NCBI GenBank assembly: GCA_028694305.1
Contig: JAQUTO010000013.1
Span: 1-13,896 of the forward strand
Direction of reading: 5' to 3'
Origin: Bacilli bacterium
GTDB taxonomy: Bacteria > Bacillota_I > Bacilli_A > RFN20 > UBA1709
Length of the DNA stretch: 13,896 nucleotides
The notes under the pieces were generated by a model. It did no database searches. It was not told where the DNA came from and was given only the letters and a program-made list of their open reading frames with translations. Both the position numbers and the translations under genes were made by a program. Below are positions 6,881 to 13,219 of the stretch, in pieces. Position 1 is the first letter of the stretch. Every line of letters begins with the position of its first letter.

Positions 6881-7743
6881 AAATAAAAAAGGCAGTTATT
6901 CCAGCCGCGGGATATGGTACACGTTTCTTGCCAATTACAAAAGCTGTTTCTAAAGAGATGTTACCAATTATTGATGTTCCTACAATTGAACTAATCATTG
7001 ATGAGGCGGTTCGAGCGGGAATCAAGGAAATAATTATTGTCATTTCTAAACACAAGCAAGATATCGTTGAGTATTTTACTAGAAATGCTAAGATGGAAAA
7101 CTTTGTTAAGGAACATGGTAAGGAACAGTTAGTGGCAGTCTTGCGCCATAGTCAAAAGTTAGCCAAGATTACCTTTGTTTACCAAAAGACCCAAAAAGGT
7201 TTGGGCGATGCCATTTTAGCTGCTGAAAAAGCAGTGGGAAATGAACCATTCGCAGTCTTGCTTGGCGATGATGTGGTTATGGGAGGAGTCCCGGCAATTA
7301 AACAATTGATAGATTGTTACAATGAATATCACACCTCAGTGGTAGGAGTTCAAAAAGTACCACTAAAGGTTATCAATAAATATGGTGCCATCAAATATTC
7401 AAAACACAAAGGGGCAACTTACTTTGTAGAAGACTTTATTGAAAAGCCAGATCCAAGTGTTGCACCATCAAGGGTAGCAAGTTTGGGTAGATATGTCTTA
7501 ACTCCTGAAATCTTTGCTGCTATTAAACAAACAGAACCTGGAGTTGGGGGAGAGATTCAACTCACTGATGCAATTAAGAGTTTAATTACTACTCAAGGCG
7601 TTTGTGCTTATGAGTTTAGTGGGACACGTTACGATGTTGGTACTCAATTAGGCTTTGTAGAACTAACGATTGATCAAGCTCTTAAGCGGGCTGATATCGG
7701 ACAAGATATTAAGAAAAAACTGAAAAAGAAAGTGGAGGAATAA
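6877..7743 (+). CDS. galU: UTP-glucose-1-phosphate uridylyltransferase
   Basis: A 288-aa cytoplasmic enzyme that makes UDP-glucose from UTP and glucose-1-phosphate, feeding glycolipid, polysaccharide and galactose metabolism. The nucleotide-binding signature lies at residues 10-30: AAGYGTRFLPITKAVSKEML, with Lys22 and Lys26 conserved; the usual Pro before the KEM triad is Ser25. LLGDDVV at about 128-134 holds the metal- and nucleotide-binding Asp residues. Further GalU landmarks are DFIEKP at about 187-192 and PGVGGEIQLTDAI at about 221-233. Length is normal for bacterial GalU. The start overlaps the stop of the Rex-like gene (ATGA), and AAAAGGAA lies just upstream. The nifJ start follows one base after the stop. 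Being co-transcribed with a regulator and pyruvate oxidoreductase is not a usual galU setting. Confidence 0.95.
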   Translation: MKIKKAVIPAAGYGTRFLPITKAVSKEMLPIIDVPTIELIIDEAVRAGIKEIIIVISKHKQDIVEYFTRNAKMENFVKEHGKEQLVAVLRHSQKLAKITFVYQKTQKGLGDAILAAEKAVGNEPFAVLLGDDVVMGGVPAIKQLIDCYNEYHTSVVGVQKVPLKVINKYGAIKYSKHKGATYFVEDFIEKPDPSVAPSRVASLGRYVLTPEIFAAIKQTEPGVGGEIQLTDAIKSLITTQGVCAYEFSGTRYDVGTQLGFVELTIDQALKRADIGQDIKKKLKKKVEE

Positions 7744-7744
7744 T

Positions 7745-10700
7745 ATGGGTAAGAAAGTATTTAAATCAATGGATGGTAATGAGGCCTGTGCCTACGGGTC
7801 ATATGCCTTTAGTGAAGTGGCAGGTATTTATCCTATCACACCATCATCTCCAATGGCAGAACACATTGACGATTGGGCTGCACAAGGTAAAACTAACATT
7901 TGGGGCAGTATCGTTAAAGTCAGTGAAATGCAATCTGAAGCTGGTGCTTCAGGCACAGTCCATGGTGCTTTACAAGGTGGCGTTTTAGCTTCCACTTATA
8001 CCGCATCGCAAGGTTTACTTTTAATGATTCCAAATATCTATAAATGGGTGGGAGAAGAATTACCGGGTGTTTTGCATGTCTCGGCTCGATCACTTGCCAC
8101 TCACGCTTTATCTATCTTTGGTGATCATCAAGATATTTATGCTGTGCGGCAAACTGGGGTAACAATGATTTGTTCCCATTCAGTCCAAGAAGTTGCTGAT
8201 TTAGCACCTTTGGCCCACTTGGTGGCGATTGCTGCTAGTGCTCCAGTATTACATTTCTTCGATGGTTTTAGAACCTCCCATGAAATTCAAAAAGTTGAAT
8301 TACAAGATTATGCTGATTTAGCTAAGCTTTTAGATCAAGAAGCTTTAGCCAAGTTCAAGAGTCGGGCTATGAATCCTCACTCTAATCCAGTTACCCGTGG
8401 TGGTAATGAGAATGATGATTTATATTTCCAAGGTCGTGAAGCTCAAAACGAACACTACGCTAAAGTTGTTGATATTACTGTTGACTATATGAATAAGATT
8501 TCCAAATTAACTGGCAGAACTTATGCGCCATTTGTTTACTATGGGGCTAAGGATGCTGACCGGGTTATTATTGCGATGGGTTCAGTCTGTGAAACTGCTG
8601 AAGAAGTTATTGATAAACTAATTGAAAATGGTGAAAAGGTTGGCTTAATTAAAGTCCATCTTTATCGGCCATTCTCAGCTAAACATTTACTTAATGTTTT
8701 ACCAAAAACTGTCACTAAAATTGCAGTTCTAGATAGAACTAAAGAAATTGGTGCTACTGGTGAACCACTGTATCTTGATGTCCATGAAGTTATTAAAGAA
8801 GCTAGACCTAATATTTTAGTTATCGGCGGCCGTTATGGGCTTTCTAGTAAAGATACTCAACCTACTCAAGTTAAAGCGGTCTTTGATCATCTAAAGTCGA
8901 AGAATCCTTTCCATGGTTTTACCATTGGTATTAATGATGATGTCACTCATTTATCATTAAAAGAAGATCCAAACTTTAAATTGGAACATGATTATACATC
9001 TTGCTTATTCTATGGTTTAGGCAGTGATGGCACAGTCTCCGCTAATAAGAATTCAATCAAGATTATTGGTGACCATACCGAACTATATTCACAAGCTTAT
9101 TTTGCTTATGACTCTAAGAAAGCTGGGGGAGCAACTAGATCGAATCTTCGTTTTGGTAAGACTCCAATTCGCTCAACTTATTATGTCAAAGATGCTGACT
9201 TTATTTCTTGCTCTTTGGATTCATATTTAATCAAGTATGATATGTTAGAGAATTTAAAAGATCAAGGAACATTCTTATTAAATACAACTTTTAGTAAGGC
9301 TGAAATTGTTGAACATCTTCCTAATAGAGTTAAATCAGAACTAGCTACTAAACATGCGCATTTCTATATTATTAATGCAACTAAAATTGCTGAAGATATT
9401 GGCATGGGTCGCCATACAAATACAATTTTACAATCAACTTTCTTTAAGTTAAATCCTCAAATTATTCCTTATGAAAAAGCGGTTCAATATATGGGCGAGA
9501 TGGCCAAGAAAGCCTATGGCAAGAAAGGCCAAGATATTGTTGATTTAAACTATAAAGCCATTGAAATGGGCGGTAAGGGTATTGAGGAAATTAAGATTGA
9601 TCCTAGTTGGGCCAAACTTAATGTTGCCAATAAGACTTTAAGCGAAGATGCCTACTTTATTTACACCGAACAAATTGCTAGCTTGAATGGCAATGATATT
9701 CCGGTTTCTTCCTTCATTAAACTTAATCGTGAAGATGGTTCAATGAGACCAAATATTACTTATAATGAAAAGCGGAATATCGCAAGCGAAGTCCCATTAT
9801 GGAAAAAAGAAAATTGTATCCAATGTGGCCGCTGTGTCTTTGTCTGTCCACATGGTGCGATTCGCGCTTTCTTACTTGATGATAAAGAAGTTAAGGCCGC
9901 ACCACAAATTGTTAAAGATGGCTTACTAGATGCAATGGGTGGTCCTAATGTTAAGGGCTTAAAGTATAAGATTCAAGTTACACCTGAAAACTGTGTTGGT
10001 TGTGGTTTATGTATGGTTGAATGTCCAACTAAACCAGAGAAACACGCTTTAGAAATGGTCGATGTTAAGACACAAATGGAGCAAGGTGTTGCTGCTGATT
10101 ACTTATTTAAACATGTTTCTTATAAATCTAATTATTATCCAATTACTACTTTCAAAGGAGCCTCTTTCTTAAGACCATACTTTGAAGTATCCGGTTCTTG
10201 TGCGGGTTGTGGTGAGACACCGTATTATCGTCTCTTATCCCAACTCTTTGGCTCAGACTTAATGATTGGTAATGCAACGGGCTGTTCTTCAATTTATTGT
10301 GGCGCTACACCATCAACACCATTTACTACTGATGAGAATGGCGAGGGACCAGCTTGGAATAATTCCTTATTTGAAGATAATGCTGAATTCGGTTATGGTA
10401 TGCGGATTGCTACCAACTACAAACTCATGAATATTCGTAGAATAATAGAAGCGAATATCAAGAACGTTGAACCAGAATTACAAGCCTTATTAAATGAATA
10501 CTTAGAGCATCAAAACGATAAGAAGTTGGCTAAGTCACTAAAACCAAAGATTGTTAAATTAATTCAAGCCTCTAAATGTGCTGGAATAAAAGAACTCGAA
10601 CCATATGCCAATGATTTAGTTGATAAATCAATTTGGATTATTGGTGGCGATGGTTGGGCTTACGATATTGGTTATGGCGGAGTTGACCACGTTATCGCCA

Positions 10701-11278
10701 ATGAAGAGAATGTTAATATTCTTGTGCTCGATACTGAAGTCTATTCTAATACTGGTGGTCAAGCTTCTAAATCCACTCAAACTGGTGCAATTGCTAAATT
10801 TGCTGCTGCCGGTAAGAAAACAGCTAAGAAAGATTTAGCTGCGATTGCGATGGCTTATGGTCATGTCTATGTTGCAACAGTCGCAATGGGAGCCAATCCA
10901 AATCAAGTTATTAAGGCCATGTTAGAAGCTGAAAGTTATGATGGACCATCCATTATCATTGCTTATTCTCCATGCCAAGAACATGGTATTAAGGGTGGGT
11001 TAATGAATCACCAAATTGAACAAAGAAAAGCAGTAGAATGTGGCTATTGGCCAATCTATCGTTATGATCCTCGACTTGAAGCTCAAGGCAAGAATCCATT
11101 AACGCTAGATTGCAAAGAACCTGATTTCTCTAAATTCAAAGATTTTGCTTATAATGAAATTCGTTATAATCAATTACCAAATATTAATCCAGAACATGCG
11201 GCTGAATTAATTGCTAAGTCGCAAAAATGTGCCGAACAACGTTATAAGCGCTTAAAGAATATGCTTGAATGGCATTAA
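7745..11278 (+). CDS. nifJ: Pyruvate:ferredoxin (flavodoxin) oxidoreductase
   Basis: A 1177-aa single-chain enzyme that oxidises pyruvate with CoA to acetyl-CoA and CO2, passing two electrons to ferredoxin or flavodoxin, the central step of anaerobic pyruvate breakdown. Domains in order: N-terminal pyruvate/TPP half with YPITPSSP (29-36), Glu65 in EMQSEAGASG and Arg115 in HVSARS; a ferredoxin-like domain with CIQCGRCVFVCP (Cys691, 694, 697, 701) and CVGCGLCMVECP (Cys750, 753, 756, 760); and a C-terminal TPP domain with GDGWAYDIGYGG (from 968) and YSNTGGQ (Asn1002). The proximal cluster ligands Cys819, 822, 847 and 1077 have almost the spacing of the Desulfovibrio africanus enzyme (812, 815, 840, 1071). 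The long oxygen-protective C-terminal extension of that enzyme is missing. Ribosome site GGAGGAA overlaps the galU end. All key residues look intact. Confidence 0.98.
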   Translation: MGKKVFKSMDGNEACAYGSYAFSEVAGIYPITPSSPMAEHIDDWAAQGKTNIWGSIVKVSEMQSEAGASGTVHGALQGGVLASTYTASQGLLLMIPNIYKWVGEELPGVLHVSARSLATHALSIFGDHQDIYAVRQTGVTMICSHSVQEVADLAPLAHLVAIAASAPVLHFFDGFRTSHEIQKVELQDYADLAKLLDQEALAKFKSRAMNPHSNPVTRGGNENDDLYFQGREAQNEHYAKVVDITVDYMNKISKLTGRTYAPFVYYGAKDADRVIIAMGSVCETAEEVIDKLIENGEKVGLIKVHLYRPFSAKHLLNVLPKTVTKIAVLDRTKEIGATGEPLYLDVHEVIKEARPNILVIGGRYGLSSKDTQPTQVKAVFDHLKSKNPFHGFTIGINDDVTHLSLKEDPNFKLEHDYTSCLFYGLGSDGTVSANKNSIKIIGDHTELYSQAYFAYDSKKAGGATRSNLRFGKTPIRSTYYVKDADFISCSLDSYLIKYDMLENLKDQGTFLLNTTFSKAEIVEHLPNRVKSELATKHAHFYIINATKIAEDIGMGRHTNTILQSTFFKLNPQIIPYEKAVQYMGEMAKKAYGKKGQDIVDLNYKAIEMGGKGIEEIKIDPSWAKLNVANKTLSEDAYFIYTEQIASLNGNDIPVSSFIKLNREDGSMRPNITYNEKRNIASEVPLWKKENCIQCGRCVFVCPHGAIRAFLLDDKEVKAAPQIVKDGLLDAMGGPNVKGLKYKIQVTPENCVGCGLCMVECPTKPEKHALEMVDVKTQMEQGVAADYLFKHVSYKSNYYPITTFKGASFLRPYFEVSGSCAGCGETPYYRLLSQLFGSDLMIGNATGCSSIYCGATPSTPFTTDENGEGPAWNNSLFEDNAEFGYGMRIATNYKLMNIRRIIEANIKNVEPELQALLNEYLEHQNDKKLAKSLKPKIVKLIQASKCAGIKELEPYANDLVDKSIWIIGGDGWAYDIGYGGVDHVIANEENVNILVLDTEVYSNTGGQASKSTQTGAIAKFAAAGKKTAKKDLAAIAMAYGHVYVATVAMGANPNQVIKAMLEAESYDGPSIIIAYSPCQEHGIKGGLMNHQIEQRKAVECGYWPIYRYDPRLEAQGKNPLTLDCKEPDFSKFKDFAYNEIRYNQLPNINPEHAAELIAKSQKCAEQRYKRLKNMLEWH

Positions 11279-11283
11279 ACAAC

Positions 11284-11318
11284 AATCCACCGACATTGGT
11301 CGGTGGATTTTCTTTTTT
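11284..11318 (+). terminator. Strong intrinsic terminator after nifJ
   Basis: AATCCACCGAC (11284-11294) pairs perfectly with GTCGGTGGATT (11299-11309) over a 4-base loop, followed by a T-rich run to 11318. It ends the Rex-like/galU/nifJ operon. On the minus strand the hairpin is followed only by ATTGTTGTTT, so it might weakly stop the convergent island genes too. Confidence 0.93.
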
Positions 11319-11349
11319 ATGGTTTTAATATCACAAGAATAGATGTTGA

Positions 11350-11628
11350 TTAATGCGCATTTAACATCTTTTCATAGATGTCTTTAATCTTGTTATAAAA
11401 GTCTTCTCCAGATAACACCCCAGCCTCTGGTTCTGTATCATATGAAGCGAGTATATCGGGCAAATCATTTAAAAGATTGGTTTTGACTGGATCTTCTTTG
11501 AGAAGCTGATTGTAGTTATCGCCAAACCACGTTTCCATCTCAAAAGAGAACTTCCAATATGCGTCAATATGACCTTTTTCATTTAGAAAAGCTTCAAACT
11601 TTTTCTTCATTTCTTCGTATTTTGACAT
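11350..11628 (-). CDS. Small acidic protein, possible antitoxin or immunity partner
   Basis: A 92-aa protein I do not recognise. It is acidic: about 19 Asp/Glu against 11 Lys/Arg. It appears largely helical, with a charged start (MSKYEEMKKKFEAFLNEKG), a middle with YWKFSFEMETWFGDNY, and an amphipathic end (FYNKIKDIYEKMLNAH). No signal peptide or membrane segment is seen. The ATG at 11628 is chosen because AAAGGAGT lies 8 bases upstream; the in-frame GTG at 11637 would overlap that ribosome site. The gene overlaps the end of the upstream nuclease-like gene by 22 bases, so the two are surely co-expressed. Small acidic partners overlapping a toxin gene are typical of immunity proteins and antitoxins. 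That role is inferred from size, charge and position only. Confidence 0.6.
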   Translation of the reverse strand: MSKYEEMKKKFEAFLNEKGHIDAYWKFSFEMETWFGDNYNQLLKEDPVKTNLLNDLPDILASYDTEPEAGVLSGEDFYNKIKDIYEKMLNAH

Positions 11629-12242
11629 GGTGTCCACTCCTTTCGGGTCTTTCTTCGGTAGATAACTGTAATTACTACATTGTCTTGATCGACAATAATT
11701 GCAAGGTTATCATAATACTTCACAAATCTATTTGATTTCTCATCAACATAATTTATATTACTATTATAGACTTTTAAAAATGTTTCTTCACTAAAAGGGT
11801 TGTTTTTGTCTTGTTGCCTTTGAGTATATCTTGCTAATGAATGTTTGCTCATTAAGCAATTTCTATCATATTTTAAATGGAAAAAGGCCTCTATACATTT
11901 ACTTTTAAAGGATGTATTCCAAGTAGAAGATTTAATGCTTGAAACAACTTGGAAATCATATCTCAACGACTGATAATGCTCTGTATTATTGTACTTCATA
12001 AAACGAAATACTGCAATTCCAGAGATAGAACAACGTTCATCAAGCACTTCAATCATTTCTAAGTATTCTAGGGTATCTTCTTCTGAGTTTTTATACATAA
12101 GATTCTTTAAAGATATAGTTATGTTTGTAGGGAAAAAGATATCAAGTTTAGCTAATAAGAGGCATTCTTTAACAATATAATTGTTTTTATCAATAAACCT
12201 TCCTTTTTCATCACGGGGATGTTCTGATTCTTTGAAACTCAT
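11607..12242 (-). CDS. Protein with a possible BECR/DUF4258-like nuclease C-terminus (candidate toxin)
   Basis: A 211-aa protein. The start at 12242 is chosen because GAAGGTGA lies just upstream; an ATG at 12305 would lie inside the promoter region. The N-terminus has EHPRDEKGRFIDKN (7-20), a phrase of the type often found in proteins of phages and mobile elements. The middle (about 25-125) is not recognised. The end (about 131-200) reads SKHSLARYTQRQ, then EETFLKVYN, NRFVKYYDNLAIIVDQDN and VVITVIYRRKTRKEW. This pattern, an early His with spaced Arg residues (His134, Arg138, Arg142), then two beta-strands and a Thr-Val strand with basic tail, recalls the DUF4258/BECR group, which shares the RelE/barnase/colicin fold. 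It could be an RNA-cutting toxin. There is no signal peptide. It overlaps the small acidic gene and lies divergent from an HTH-RelB fusion. Toxin function is inferred; ATA codons are common. Confidence 0.55.
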   Translation of the reverse strand: MSFKESEHPRDEKGRFIDKNNYIVKECLLLAKLDIFFPTNITISLKNLMYKNSEEDTLEYLEMIEVLDERCSISGIAVFRFMKYNNTEHYQSLRYDFQVVSSIKSSTWNTSFKSKCIEAFFHLKYDRNCLMSKHSLARYTQRQQDKNNPFSEETFLKVYNSNINYVDEKSNRFVKYYDNLAIIVDQDNVVITVIYRRKTRKEWTPCQNTKK

Positions 12243-12269
12243 AATACATATCACCTTCTTTCTAAAACT

Positions 12270-12298
12270 ATTGTAATAAGTTCCGATAATGTATACAA
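12270..12298 (-). promoter_or_regulatory. Predicted promoter of the nuclease-like/acidic gene pair
   Basis: On the minus strand TTGTAT (12298-12293) is followed after exactly 17 bases by TACAAT (12275-12270). It uses nearly the same bases as the opposite promoter, so two polymerases could not occupy both at once. Confidence 0.6.
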
Positions 12299-12299
12299 T
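12271..12299 (+). promoter_or_regulatory. Predicted promoter of the HTH-RelB fusion gene
   Basis: TTGTAA (12271-12276) is followed after exactly 17 bases by TACAAT (12294-12299). The -10 lies inside the palindrome at 12289-12305, so a bound repressor would block it. Confidence 0.6.
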
Positions 12300-12305
12300 A
12301 TACAT
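12289..12305. promoter_or_regulatory. Palindrome ATGTATA-CAA-TATACAT, likely operator
   Basis: Two perfect 7-base arms with a 3-base centre. It covers the -10 of the rightward promoter and the -35 of the leftward one. This is the expected position for an operator through which the HTH-RelB fusion protein would repress both transcripts. Confidence 0.6.
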
Positions 12306-12311
12306 AGATTT

Positions 12312-12327
12312 CAGAAATATATTTCTG
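12312..12327. promoter_or_regulatory. Perfect 16-base palindrome CAGAAATATATTTCTG
   Basis: A continuous perfect palindrome 7 bases after the first one, in the leader of the HTH-RelB gene and 8 bases before its AGGAGG ribosome site. It may be a second operator, bound by the other DNA-binding domain of the fusion, or an RNA hairpin near the ribosome site. There is no T-run sufficient for termination. Confidence 0.5.
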
Positions 12328-12344
12328 GTTTTTTAGGAGGATAT

Positions 12345-13133
12345 ATGATTAATAAAGATAATATAACACCAATTAACTTAAGTTTGATTGGCAAGAGAGT
12401 AAGGGAATTAAGAAAGAGTCGTGGGATAAGTCAAGCCGATTTGGCTATGGCGGCCGGTGTTACTACAAAAACGATTTATAATATAGAATCTGCCGATAGG
12501 GGAACATTTTCGACTATGCCGAGGATAGATACAATATACGCATTAGCCTCTATATTAGACACAAGCATAGATTATTTGGTCACTGGTATTGGTCCAATGA
12601 ATGAAGATATTAGAAACTATACAGATTTATTTAAGCATTTAGATCCACTAATTTTGCAAGGCATACTAATTCCAAACATTACAAATGATAATCAATTACA
12701 CTTAATTTGGAAAATTGATACACATTATGTTGCAGATTATTACAAGACGTTCTTAAGAATGCATGAGGGATCAATTGTAGGCTCTAGAGCAATTCTCTTA
12801 AAAAGGCAAAGGGAGATATATAACGTATTCAATTTTCCGATTTTTCCTGAGCATGATTGGACACACATTAATAGTCCATCCAATACGATTATTCCAATTG
12901 ATAAAGACATAGAATATATTGCAATAACTATATTGAATAAAAAAGGACTAGACTTGACAAAAGCAATCAATCTATTTTTGCGTTTGGTGGTTTATAAAGG
13001 GCGTATTCCATTTGATGTATCAGAGGTTCCAAATAAAGAGACACTAGAAGCTATCCAAGAAAGTAGGGCATTAGAAAAAGGCACCGCGAAAGGGAAAACA
13101 CTTGAGGAATTAAGGAAAGAATTAGGCTTATAA
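12345..13133 (+). CDS. HTH (Xre family) regulator fused to a RelB/DinJ-type antitoxin domain
   Basis: A 262-aa protein with two recognisable ends. Residues about 13-80 form a Cro/CI-type helix-turn-helix: IGKRVRELRKSRGISQADLA, then AAGVTTKTIYNIE and IDTIYALASILDTSIDYLV. Residues about 180-262 look like the RelB/DinJ antitoxin: a short strand (TIIPID), a helix, GLDLTKAINLFLRLVVYKGR, then IPFDVSEVPNKETLEAI and an acidic-basic tail with KTLEELRKEL. RelB/DinJ proteins are normally about 80-100 aa, bind DNA as ribbon-helix-helix dimers and neutralise RelE/YafQ toxins through the C-terminus. The middle (85-178) is not recognised. No RelE/YafQ gene follows; a terminator comes directly after. The divergent nuclease-like gene is the nearest candidate partner. 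The ribosome site AGGAGG (12335-12340) is ideal. ATA is used for 7 of the first 11 Ile codons. HTH is secure, RelB/DinJ probable. Confidence 0.82.
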   Translation: MINKDNITPINLSLIGKRVRELRKSRGISQADLAMAAGVTTKTIYNIESADRGTFSTMPRIDTIYALASILDTSIDYLVTGIGPMNEDIRNYTDLFKHLDPLILQGILIPNITNDNQLHLIWKIDTHYVADYYKTFLRMHEGSIVGSRAILLKRQREIYNVFNFPIFPEHDWTHINSPSNTIIPIDKDIEYIAITILNKKGLDLTKAINLFLRLVVYKGRIPFDVSEVPNKETLEAIQESRALEKGTAKGKTLEELRKELGL

Positions 13134-13137
13134 AAGT

Positions 13138-13163
13138 GAAGGTTTATTGAACCTTCTTTTTTT
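13138..13163 (+). terminator. Terminator after the HTH-RelB fusion gene
   Basis: GAAGGTT (13138-13144) pairs with AACCTTC (13150-13156) across a 5-base loop, followed by a run of seven T. It lies just past the stop codon and separates the island from the ApbE-like gene. Confidence 0.85.
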
Positions 13164-13219
13164 AGTAGATAAAATACGGGATATAGTCTAAAATGGTATT
13201 GTTATTTGAGGTAAAAGAA

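Noticed and set aside
11629..11637. GTG start at 11637 for the small acidic protein
   Set aside because: The GTG lies within its own ribosome site AAAGGAGTG; ATG at 11628 has correct spacing.
12243..12305. N-terminal extension of the nuclease-like protein to the ATG at 12305
   Set aside because: The extra 21 codons would cover the overlapping promoters and palindrome, and a good ribosome site lies directly before the ATG at 12242.
11284..13163. Insertion sequence or phage remnant around the island
   Set aside because: No transposase, integrase, target duplication or terminal repeats were found; only the HPRDEKGRF phrase hints at mobile-element ancestry.
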